Shown: positions 40,205-50,541 of the stretch, in pieces
Layout: each line of letters opens with the position of its first letter
How positions within the stretch are numbered: the stretch's first letter is position 1
Source: Cryptomeria japonica
Taxonomy: Eukaryota; Streptophyta; Pinopsida; Cupressales; Cupressaceae
Length of the DNA stretch: 64,000 bases
Direction: 5' to 3'
Assembly (NCBI RefSeq): GCF_030272615.1
Contig: NC_081408.1
Span: 407,575,889 to 407,639,888, forward strand
Translations under genes and position numbers: made by a program
Notes under the pieces: generated by a model
What the model was told of the DNA's origin: nothing
The model's database searches: none
Seen by the model: only the letters and a program-made list of their open reading frames with translations

Positions 40205-40932
40205 ATGGAGTCGCATATTGTGTTACTCCTTGATGAGAAATATAGGATGATGGATTTTAGAGGGAAGGTTAAACCAAATAGATGGTAGAGGATTTTAAAT
40301 GATCTAGACGACCTGAGTATTAGGGTGGTGCAAGAAGTTATGGGGGAGGAGTCTATCAACTATGACCATAGGTTTAGGGTTAACCCATATATTCATGTGA
40401 CTTTTGCTGCAATCTTCCTGAATCTAAAATTACTAAAGCTGGAAGTTATCCAACTCTACAAATAAATTTTCAGGGAAGACCTACTAAGAGGGTGGAAATT
40501 GTGGTGCAAAATGTCGACAAAAATCTAAGAATTCCCTTCCCAAAAGACTATGAGATGGAAGGAAGTATGGCTATTGAGAGCCAAAAGGAAGGTATTGTTT
40601 GTCGACCTGTTCTAGTGATAAAAGATAGGAAGCAATTCACGGAAAGAAATTCGATTATGGAACGCAATATTGACTTCCTCCAAAAATGGCTTCATCTGAA
40701 GCTAGTGGAGGGCATCAATTAGGGGGTAGAATACATGAAAGTAGAAGGTTTTGAGCCCCCTCCAGAATTTTCTGAAATAGAGATGGGTAACTTACAGGTT
40801 TTACCATCCGTTATCATCAAAGCATCCCACTTTTAGGGCATTAAAGAGAAGTCCAGAGAGGATTCCAAAAGAAAGACGAGGGATCCCAAGGCTGAAGCAC
40901 AATCATTCTCGACTGTAGTCAACAAAGCAGCC
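40205..40932 (+). pseudogene. Unidentified ORF inside the LINE unit
   Basis: Coding-like sequence begins at ATG 40205 (MESHIVLLLDEKYRMMDFRG), shifts frame near 40440 and continues through GRPTKRVEIVVQ, NLRIPFPKDYEMEG and FTERNSIMERNIDFLQKWLH to SFSTVVNKA. Stops lie near 40290, 40720 and 40834. It seems to resume after the solo LTR (42377). The composition is that of a real protein, but I recognise no family. It could be a third LINE ORF, a captured gene piece, or part of an older element. Confidence 0.5.
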
Positions 40933-42376
40933 TGATTGTATGATGAAAGAATAAGTATCTGGTAGATTACTGAGAGGGGGGGGTGAATCAGTATACTGAA
41001 AAACTGATTCAAACTTCCCAAACTCAAATTCAATCACACAAAGTAAACTTATCAATAAAATATCACTGTCAAGATCAATACTCATAAGAATACCGGTTGA
41101 CTGTTATAGTAACTTAATTGTAAACAACTTTAATCTTGTAAACATCCAAATGCTTAATCATATATCAACACACTCCATCTCTCAATGCTTCCAGTTATCA
41201 TGCCTTACCAGAATAGTTAAGTAATTAATCAAATCAACAAATAAGATCATAATTACAAAAACATTCACCAAATGACACAACTGTTTATACGTGGAAAACC
41301 CAAATAGGTAAAAACCACGGTGAGATAAGACTTACAAGATAGCTATCTGAACTCTTCTAAAGTTTGCCTTGTTAGGAGCCAAGCTTGTTAAAGCTTTTAC
41401 AATAAGTCCTGTTAAGAACTGATCTTGTTAGGAATCACCCGGTTAAGGGATTTACAAATGCCTTGATAAAAAAAAAAATACCCTGTTAGGAGTAACCTCG
41501 GTAGAGGATTTGAGAATCCAAGTTAATGGACCATCTTGTTAGAGGATTTAAGAAGTAACCAAGCCTTGTTAGAGCTTACCCAGTTAAGGGATTTCAACTA
41601 TGCTATAATTGTTAGAAGACAACGGTTTTTTCTTAATCTATCTGAATAGCACTACATTTGCTTGATCAGATCCTTTTAAGCTTCAATCTGCCTTTACACA
41701 AATTGCAGATCCATTCTTCGGTTAGGCAACCACACAATCAACTCATTTATGCCAACACCTTTACAAAACAACTTCATCGACCTTAAATATAAATCAATTA
41801 GGTCGGCAACACAACAAAAAAAACCTAATTCTCTCATAGAGATTACAAACAAATTGGTTCAAGTGTGACCGTTGGATTTACATAGCAATCTATACACATT
41901 CTTCAAGAAAATTCCAACCACTCCATGATCACCGCTTCATCAGACTTGTAACTCATCACACACTATGAATTAGATGCAATCCACTTTGCTCATTCCCTAG
42001 ACAATCAAACAAACACACCAAAACAATCTGAACTTATCTTCATACAATGACCACACGTGTCACCATCATTACCACTCAACATTAGATAATAAACCAACAT
42101 AACCATTTCAACAAACTTAATCGGTTAGGGTTTAACAAAAATAACTGGTAGGGTTTATCGATTACATAACATAGAAAGGGTTTAACCTTATATGTCGGTT
42201 ATCGGTTCAACTCACATACTTATATACCGATTTACAACATCTTCCATAAAGCTCTTTCTACCGTTTACAAGACAATATCAATAATAACAACAATATCATA
42301 AATACCATTACCGGTTCAATTGACATCAATGAGAACATAACATATCATTAATGCAATCTTCATGCAAATGCCAACA
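40933..42376. mobile_element. Solo Copia-type LTR B
   Basis: 1444 bp from TGATTGTATGATG to CCAACA, flanked by CAGCC (40928-40932) and CAACC (42377-42381), a 5-bp duplication with one change. It contains the shared blocks: eight Gs then TGAATCAGT (40970-40992), and ACGTGGAAAACCC...AAACCACGGTGAG (41290-41323). A run of GTTAGGA/GTTAAGG-type short repeats occupies 41370-41600. Confidence 0.7.
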
Positions 42377-42924
42377 CAACCATGTGAGGAGCCCAGTGCC
42401 AATATGAAAATGCACCCTATTGATCTTCTCTCCCTAGGTGGAGTAGATGAACTTTTTTGATATCTTCTGACAATTACTATAGTCTATGGTGGATTAACCA
42501 CATATCCGCAATACTCTATGTTTTAGTACTTAGTAGGAGAAGCGGGTGAGGGCAATGATAGTGGAGCCTGCCTAGTTTTGTCATCTTCTTTTTAGTATTT
42601 TAAACTGGGTCAAAGTTTGCAATTATGTATATGGACTCTAATCTAGATATTATGCTTTAGCTTCAGTAACGGTTTTAATTACAAAATTATATATTTACTA
42701 GACTTGGAAATCTTACTATATTATGTTCGAAAGAATGAGTTATTAGTATATGCTTCTACTATTCGCCCCCATGAATACTCCCCTGTTAGAAACTTTGGAA
42801 TATGGGTTATCTTTTCTCTCGGTTTACATGAATGACAATTTGTTTCCTTATATGTTTATGGAAATATTACTTTAGAGGGCCTGTTGTAATGGGTTTTTTG
42901 GGCATTTGTGAATTTAAAGCTCAT
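42377..42924. other. LINE-unit sequence right of solo LTR B
   Basis: The first about 80 bp may continue the unidentified ORF (GAQCQYENAP). The rest is non-coding. Confidence 0.35.
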
Positions 42925-43120
42925 GTAATACATACATACATACATACATACATATACATATACATATATATGTATATATATATGTATGTATGTATATATA
43001 TATGTATGTATGTATATGTATATACATACATGTATATAGATATATATATATATGTATGTATATATATATATATGTATATACATATACATACATACATACA
43101 TACATACATACATACATACA

Positions 43121-43154
<34 letters not shown>

Positions 43155-43175
43155 CATATATATGTATATGTATAT

Positions 43176-43224
<49 letters not shown>

Positions 43225-43410
43225 GTGTATATATGTATGTATATATATATACATATGTATATATATATATATACATATACATATGTATATATATATACAT
43301 ATACATATGTATATATATATACATATACATATGTATACATATGTATACATATATATGTATATATATGTATACATATATATATGTATCTTGTCATATATAT
43401 ATATAGATAT
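42925..43410. repeat. Compound CATA/TATG/TA microsatellite
   Basis: About 480 bp of mixed CATA, TATG and TA units on both strands. A pure (CATA)n block is at 43081-43150. The long Tyr/Ile ORFs in four frames are artefacts of the repeat. Confidence 0.95.
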
Positions 43411-44640
43411 ACAAAATGTTTTGTAGTTTCCATAAGGCAGATTAAGGTATAGAATTGACTATCTTTATTCTGAATTGAATGCATATACATTCCTTTTTGT
43501 CCTTTTTATTTTGCAAATAAATGTCTATCTTGGGTGGATGGTGAGTTCTAACAACAATAAGAATATATCACTGAAGTGTTCATCTTTACTTCGAGAAGAA
43601 TGCAAATGAATAATTATATTTGACCTCCCTAGTACTTGGTTGATAAATCTCTGCTTAGGGTGGTTAGAGAGTTCTAACTGTAGTAGTCTTCATGCATCTT
43701 GGGAGCCCTTTCATGAATGTAGATTATCAACATGTTTTAGGTTAATTGATAATTTGTTGTTGATGAAGTGTCCATGGTTTAGCTAGCTCTAAGATTGATA
43801 TCTCTCATTCGTTATTTCCACATGCATCAGTTCAAGATCTTGGTTTGTTCTTTTGACTGATCATGTTTCGATGGGATGAAGTTGTTTGTATTCTATGTGG
43901 CATATATTATCAAGCATGTTATTCTTGGGTTTAAGCTTCGATGGTGAAGGATCTTTGTACAAGCATAATACTCCAATATTTATTATTTATCCAAGTGTCT
44001 ATTTACTCGCCAAAATCTTATTTTCTAATTATATCTAACAAGTGTTTTTTAGATGGTGGAGCATTTTAGTGCAGGCTTAAGTGTTGCTACTGAAGAAGAT
44101 GCTTCTCCAACAAAGATTCCATCTATGGATTTCCGATTTTGTAGTACTTATATCTTATCACAGTTGGGGTGTGAGAAGCTACTCATATTTTCGTTTTTCG
44201 GCTAACAAATTTGTTAGAATGTTTATATCTTTTTCTCCCAAGCGGCAGGTTTCTGGAAGCTACATAGGTCTTATAATAGGTTGTATAACAGAGGCATGAT
44301 TAGTAGGAATTTTTGCATTTAGATGTCTCCCGGTAACTAACTAGTTTGTCAAGAATTTGGAGGTTGTCAATGTGAGATGTACAGGTCAGGGCTAAAATAG
44401 GAACCAAGTAGAAGTCTAGGAAGTGACCTATTGGCTTCATTGCAAGGCAGATGAAGGCGTAGAATGAATGTAGCATATATCTTCTATTTGTAAAAGAAAA
44501 TGGCTTTGTAATAAGCATGTTCTTGTAACTCTTTTACAGGTTGTCTATATAACATTGTAACAATGAAAGTGGATTCTTAAACTTTTGGGCAAGACTGGAG
44601 GTTTTCTTAAATATATCGGTCAAGGCTTATTACCTATCAA
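43411..44640. other. 3' part of the LINE unit, non-coding
   Basis: No domain recognised in any frame. It ends with CTATCAAAAAATAAAAAATTT, an A-rich tail directly before the right target-duplication copy. Confidence 0.45.
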
Positions 44641-44884
44641 AAAATAAAAAATTTAAATTAATCTCAAATTTAATTATTAATGTGTAGTGTAATATTATAT
44701 TATTTTAATTATATTCATGTACTATTAATTATAATTGATTTTAATAAAATAAATATTAATAATTATAAAAGTGAAAATAGACATTTTTGGAATGCCTCAA
44801 TAAAAAATATTTAAATTAATCATTAAAAGTAATTAAATTATTTTGTATATATTAAAATGATTTAAAAATTGGCTTGTTAATGGG

Positions 44885-45360
44885 CTTACTCAGGCTAATT
44901 CGAAATTCAAGAAGGTGAAGGTTGTGGAGTGGTCCAAGCCGAGGGAAGGATAGTATAAAATTAACTTTGATGGGGCCTCAAAGGGTAACCCAGGACCGTT
45001 GAGAGCTAGATTTGTGGCATGAGATTGGGAGGGGCAATATTGTAACAATTGTCCAGCTTCAAAACTTGCAGAGGGAACAAAAAAAGAAGCTAAAGCTCAG
45101 GTGGCTATTGAAGCATTGAAAATGAAAAAAATGGGCTTCTTGAAAATACAACTTGAAGGAGATTCCTTGATTATTATTAATGCAATAAAAAAGGGTGAAA
45201 TACATGTTTGGAATTTGAATAAATATATAACCATTGCCAAGAATTTATTAAAAACTTTTGAGGAATTTTTAGTTGGGCATATGATGAGATCAAGAAACGA
45301 CATGGTGGATAGGCCATCCAAATGGATAGTGACTCTTGATGATGGTCGAAAAGTATGGTG
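44885..45360 (+). pseudogene. RNase H of a second, 5'-truncated LINE
   Basis: The frame shows INFDGASKGNP, then KEAKAQVAIEALKMKKMGFL, LEGDSLIIINAIKKGEI and a C-terminal RSRNDMVDRPSKW, the pattern of plant LINE RNase H with the acidic residues of DG, EA and GDS. Two stops lie in the first third. No RT is found upstream. Confidence 0.8.
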
Positions 45361-46375
45361 AAAGAATTTCATAATCTTGAGCTCAGTCTCCGAGTTGGAA
45401 TAGAACGCCACCATTTTCAGAAGCAATTAATGAAAGGGTGTGGTGGTGGGGTGATGTGACATGGGTAGCACTTAGTGCTCACGATTGAGAACGGGTGGTG
45501 ACTGCATTTTAATATGGAAGCCACCTTTTCCTTGATTACACCAAGACAACAATTAGCATTTACGGGTAAAGTCACTGATAAAAGAATAAAAAATCTTTTC
45601 AAATTTGATAAAGATATTTTCATTCAAATCATGGAAATCCTTCTGGGTGAAGAGTTTTTGACGACCAAACACAAGTATAGGATGAATATAAACATTGTGT
45701 CAATGGTGGCAGTGTAGGAGTTGGAGGTTGGATAGAAAGAAGATGTTGAATGGGTGTTGATGGATTGTGTGGAAAATGATTGGTTGTATGGTCTACATTC
45801 AATATTGAAAAGAGAAATTTTGGGGGCAGGGATTATGCTTGCAGAGATGGCCAAGGGCACAGATGGGGAGAATGCTCAACAACTGATGTTGTTTATTCAT
45901 TGGGCGTAGGGGACGAACAAGGATGAGTGTCGTGCAAAAGTGTATATCCATTGGGATTTGTTGATTCCTAAACCTATGTGCGAAGGAACAAGAGCAAGCC
46001 AAAGGAAAGAGCAAGGCGGGGCCTAAGGAAGAACCAGAAACAATATTCGAGATGAAAGACTAGTGGGTTAATGGGCCTTTGAAAGCAATAAGGAAGAAAT
46101 GAAAAGAAAAGCACTATTTTTTGTTTAAAGCTTGTTTATGTAGTTACTTGATTGATTGTTATATGATTTAAAATGTTAAATTGTATAAATGGGTGTATAG
46201 AGCATAATACTGGTAGGTGGGGGTTGGGGTTTTGATTGATGTTTTGTCACACTATGGACATTGTTTTGGAGAAAATTTTGGCAATGTTTCTTTGTGATGT
46301 GGGATAGATGATACGACAACTTATGTACTTTGTTTTGAATATCAATAAAATACATATAATTATCGACCCAAAAAT
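45361..46375 (+). other. Tail of the second LINE
   Basis: Plus-strand coding-like pieces follow the RNase H (MEATFSLITPRQQLAFTGKV at 45514, then VEWVLMDCVENDWLYGLHSI near 45745, with stops between). I recognise no domain. The stretch closes with ATCAATAAAATAC near 46345, a polyadenylation-type signal, and CCAAAAATAAT. Confidence 0.5.
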
Positions 46376-46963
46376 AATATGATTAAAAAAATTATGATTT
46401 TCAAAAAGTATTTAAAACTAGAATGATTTCAAAGTGATATATAAAATACAATTATAAATAATATATATAATAATTAGGTTTATTTTTTTAATATAAATAT
46501 TTGTATTTAATTTAATTTAAACTGAATCAAATCTCTATACTTGTTTATATTATCTATATTTTGAGATAAAAAATAATTATTAAAAATTATATATTTATTT
46601 AGAAAATAGTTTTATTTACAGTATTATAAATAATAAAATATGAAAAAAATTAAAATTAAAATAGACATTTCTTTTTTTAAAATACAAAGAAATCCCAAAA
46701 AAAAAAGAAAAAATATATCATTCCTAAAAATTTGGTTTAAATTTTTAAAACCAATTATAGTGTAGATAAATTTCTACAATATTTTAAATTTAAAATATAA
46801 ATCTCAACTTAAAAAAATAAGTTTATTTTGAAAGCAAAAATAATAATCACTTTTGATTGGTGCAAACTAATTGATTGATTGAAGTTTACTGAATGCAATA
46901 GTATTGCCTAATACATACATACATGATTTCATTATCTACTATAAAAAAATAATAATACATACA
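46376..46963. other. A/T-rich spacer
   Basis: Very A/T-rich, with no gene or recognisable element. Confidence 0.5.
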
Positions 46964-47125
46964 TGATTTCATTATCTACTATAAATAAATATTATAAAAT
47001 AATATATATGATAAGATTATTATACTCAAAGACATATTTACCAATGATTTCATTATCTACTATAAATAAATATTATAAAATAATATATATGATAAGATTA
47101 TTATGCTCCAAGACATATTTACCAA
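46964..47125. repeat. 81-bp tandem duplication
   Basis: Two nearly identical 81-bp units, each starting TGATTTCATTATCTACTATA and ending TTTACCAA. Partial further copies lie just before (46920-46963) and after. Only a few differences, so the duplication is young. Confidence 0.9.
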
Positions 47126-47204
47126 TGCATACATATCTACTATAAAAAAATAATTATGCATATTAAATAATAATACATAATATGCATAATAAGTTCTCCG
47201 CTAC

Positions 47205-47297
47205 TACATATATTATCCCTTGCCCTCCTTTGGGTTTTGAACTTGTGACCTATCTTTCAAGAGCACAAGTTCTCCACCACTAAGCCAATTTAACTAA
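47205..47297 (-). mobile_element. tRNA-derived SINE head (or tRNA relic)
   Basis: On the minus strand TGGCTTAGTGG fits the Pol III A box and ACAAGTTCAAAACCC the B box, with GTGGAGAACTTGTGCTCTTG between them in tRNA-like spacing. The sequence does not fold as a full functional tRNA because the anticodon region has been altered, so a SINE head is more likely. Confidence 0.65.
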
Positions 47298-47780
47298 ATA
47301 GAGATAAAAATTACCACACAAGCTTAGATTTTTTTTATTTTACCACTTATCATTCATATAAATTTTATAATTATTTTATAATTATTTTCTTTATGAAATT
47401 ATATATACAAAATCCCTCCATACGACCCTACCCTTAAAAGTGCTCCAAAACTTCATTGTCAAGCCTTCTCGATAGTTAACGTGAAATTTAAAAGTTCTCG
47501 GGCAATTAGCAGAATCAAAAGCCGAACGAACAGGAAGGAAACGGTAATTACGGTGAACCAAAAAATAGAGTTGTTTAAACTTGAGTTTACGTTAACTCTG
47601 AGGTTTGGTTAAGGTACGAAGACAAATAATTGGAAAAATAGACTGGATTTTGAAAAGGAAAATGAACCTCAAAAACAAATGGATTTTCTTTAAGCGGAGA
47701 AATTGGGATGCTTGGATTTTTTCTTTGAAAGGAGAAATCGACTTGGTATACCTGCCTCATCTACATTAACTTACTTGTTT

Positions 47781-47834
47781 ATGATTTTGATGAATGTTGA
47801 TGACGATGGCGATGACGATGGTGATGAAAAATAG
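47781..47834 (+). promoter_or_regulatory. Upstream ORF in the bromodomain gene leader
   Basis: A 17-codon reading frame (MILMNVDDDGDDDGDEK) ends 41 bases before the main ATG, in a GATGAC-repeat tract. If transcription starts upstream of it, it could reduce initiation at the main start. The transcription start is not known. Confidence 0.4.
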
Positions 47835-47875
47835 ATGAAACAAACAGTTCGATCCGAGAGAGAAGGGACAGCACG

Positions 47876-50541
47876 ATGGAGAGGGATAATAACAAGTGGG
47901 GGACTTGGGAAGAACTGCTTCTGGGAAGTGCAGTGAAAAGGCATGGAACAAACAATTGGGATTCCGTTGCAATGGAGGTTCAGGCCAGGAAGTTGTCACC
48001 ATTTGCTTTCTCTTCACAGGTGAGGATTCATTCTTAGCGCCATGCTCGCCTTTCCTTCTTCATCTGATTATCACTCACCAGTTGCAAGGTCTTGTTTTTA
48101 TGTAGGATTGTAAGGCCAAGTATCATGTCCTCCAAGGCAGATTCAATAATAGTTGCAGGTGGGTGGGCTTCCATTTGGGCTTTTTCTTGTCTCACTGGGG
48201 TGGGTTTGTTGAGATTTGATTTGGGTGGTTAAAATTTGCAGCAACAGCAATGGCATGCCTTTGTTGGAGGAGCTCAGGAAGCTGAGGGTTTCTCATCTCA
48301 AGAGAGAGCTTCAACGCTATGATGATTCTATTGTGTATGCCCCCTTGTGACCACCATTGGATATTAGTTTCTGTTTAGTAGTGGGATTGGGTACCTTATG
48401 ACTTTTGCTTGTGTTGCAGCTCTCTGGAGTCGAAGCTGAAAAGGCTCAAGGCCGAACGGGAGCAGGGTCGGGTGAAACAGGAAGAGGATCTGCGTTTGGG
48501 CAAGGCAGATCTGCAGTCGGGGTTGCATGAGAAACAAGATCCGCCACAACTAGGTGTTGTCCCTTGCGTTGAAGCTTCTCTCCCCACGCCCACATCCATT
48601 CCCCTTAAGTCTGGGGTTGAAGGTTGTGCGCCAGCCTCCCCTTTGGATTCCTATTATGGAAGCTCTGAGACAACAGCCAAGGACCAATCTCACAGGACGA
48701 AAGAGGACTTGCCAGAATCTACGGATGTGCAATCACAAAGACTGACAAGGCCATCAGGTGGCTTCCAAGAGGGCAGCGCTGAATCCAGAGAAATTGGAGA
48801 GGACCAACTAGAGGAGGAAGCTGGAAAAGGAATCTCCGAAAGTGGGGTTAACAGGAAAGAAGGACAGCTCGATTCGAGTGATGTTTTGAGCTCTGCAGAA
48901 TATTCGACCAGAAGAAGAAGAGAGGGGGATGGTGATGGGGAAGGGGATGGGGAAGGGGATGGCAGCAGCCATGCAGATGAAGACGAAGATGAAGGTGAAG
49001 ATGTTGAAGGGCGGGAGAAGGATTCTGTTGGGGGTTGCCAATGGAATCATCAGCAGCAGCAGCAACACCAAAAGTGTTCAGGCGAAAGCCAAGGTGCGGA
49101 AACAGATGAAATGTCCAGCATGAGCCAGAGAAGCCGAAGGGAGGCCAAGGTACCTGGCAAACTGCTCCCTCTCCTCGAGTGTTTGAGGACTATCAGTGCC
49201 CACAAGTTTGGCCCCATCTTCAAACATAGGCTACAATCACAGGTTTGATCACTATGCCCTCTCTTTATGACTGCTTTTTCAAACCCAAATTTCACAACTG
49301 GACATTTAGGCCTCTGCCTAAAACTTTTCGTAACTTCACCGATAGCTGCTGCTTCGTACTTTCAGGCTTTTCATGCCCGGATCCGGGCTTTGTAATTTGC
49401 TTTTTGAGTATAAATTGATCTGCTGACGAGCATCAATCGCACCATTAATTTATATTTTTTGCAGGGTGAGGTCTACCGAAGCATGATTCGAAGACACATG
49501 GACTTAGCTATGGTGAGATCAAAGCTCGAGGAAGGCTCCTACTCTGGCAGTCTGGAATTCTTCAGAGATGTGCTTCTGGTGTTTAACAATGCGCTTGTGT
49601 ATTATCCAAAGTCTTCTCAGGAGTTTGGAGCCGCATATGTGCTTCGTGAACTAGCCACCAAGGAAATGGTAAATATTTTCCAAACAGAGGCTCTGTTGAA
49701 ACAGGAAGGCCCATCCACCAGAAAGAGGGAGCCCAGAAAGGGTCCGGAGCTGAAACCCATTATTGTTTGCAGAAAGAGAAGTGCAAGCGGTGAAAGCCAC
49801 GTGGACCGTCCTAAAAGCACACAACAATCATCAACATCTGCTCTTGCTGCCACACAGATGCAACAATCTGATAGTGGTAAACAAGTTGAGATGAAGGATG
49901 CAGAGGTCAATGAAATCAAGGCTGCAAAAGGAAAAGTGGAGGAGGGCTCAAAAATCCCTGCACAGTCACCTCTTAACAACACTCCTGACTCACAATCACA
50001 ACAGAAAACTCCAGATACCATGTTGGCTGGTTCAAATTCAATCAAACGCAATGCCAACCAGCAGAGTAAGTCACAACTGTTGACAGTGGGCACGAACAAA
50101 AGTGTCATGGATACACACAATCCTGATCGTCCCATTAAAAAAAACACAAAGAAAACTTTCAACACCGACTCTAGACGGGATAGCAGCAGCAGCATCCATG
50201 ATCTGGGTGAGTTTGTTGCATCGAACAAGATCTCCGAAAGTGCTATTAGACCAAAGAAGAGCGGTGGCATAAAGATTGAACCTTCTAAAACTAGTAGCCC
50301 AATTATGGAAACCAAGAACATTAGCAGCAACCATAGACAAGACAGGAAGAAAGATCAAGAGTTGAATATGCCTAACAAGCAATCAGTAACAGCCAATGCT
50401 ACTAGTCACGTACATTCTCCTCTGAAGAGAGGAGTGGGAAGGCCACCAAAGCATGCTCAACAAAAACAACACCAGCAGCAGCAAGAAGCAGAAGAATCCG
50501 AACTTTTAGTTAGCAAACCAAGGAAAAAGGCTAGAAGATGA
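47876..50541 (+). CDS. SANT/Myb-like and bromodomain protein, five exons, intact
   Basis: Exons 47876-48019, 48106-48158, 48242-48334, 48420-49242 and 49465-50541 join in frame (2190 nt, 729 residues), all introns being GT-AG (86, 83, 85 and 222 bp). The N-terminus is SANT/Myb-like (WGTWEELLLGSAVKRHGTNN, WDSVAMEVQ). A helix follows (DDSIVSLESKLKRLKAERE), then an acidic Gly/Asp/Glu tract (near 48925-49020). The bromodomain covers about residues 340-440: KLLPLLECLRTISAHKFGPI, then YRSMIRRHMDLAMVRSKLEE. The acetyl-lysine Asn position reads Tyr418 (NNALVYYPKSS). The tail has an AT-hook GVGRPPK (about 694-700) and a nuclear signal KPRKKARR. It matches the plant family of SANT plus bromodomain chromatin proteins; acetyl-lysine reading may be weak. 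The ATG has A at -3 and G at +4. Confidence 0.92.

Noticed and set aside
42832-43490. Several long ORFs of Tyr/Ile/His repeats on both strands
   Set aside because: They are translations of the CATA/TATG/TA microsatellite in several frames at once.
47205-47297. Functional tRNA gene
   Set aside because: The A and B boxes fit, but I could not fold an intact anticodon arm and acceptor stem.
49617-50330. 237-codon minus-strand ORF opposite the bromodomain gene
   Set aside because: It is the shadow of exon 5; no domain and strongly biased composition.
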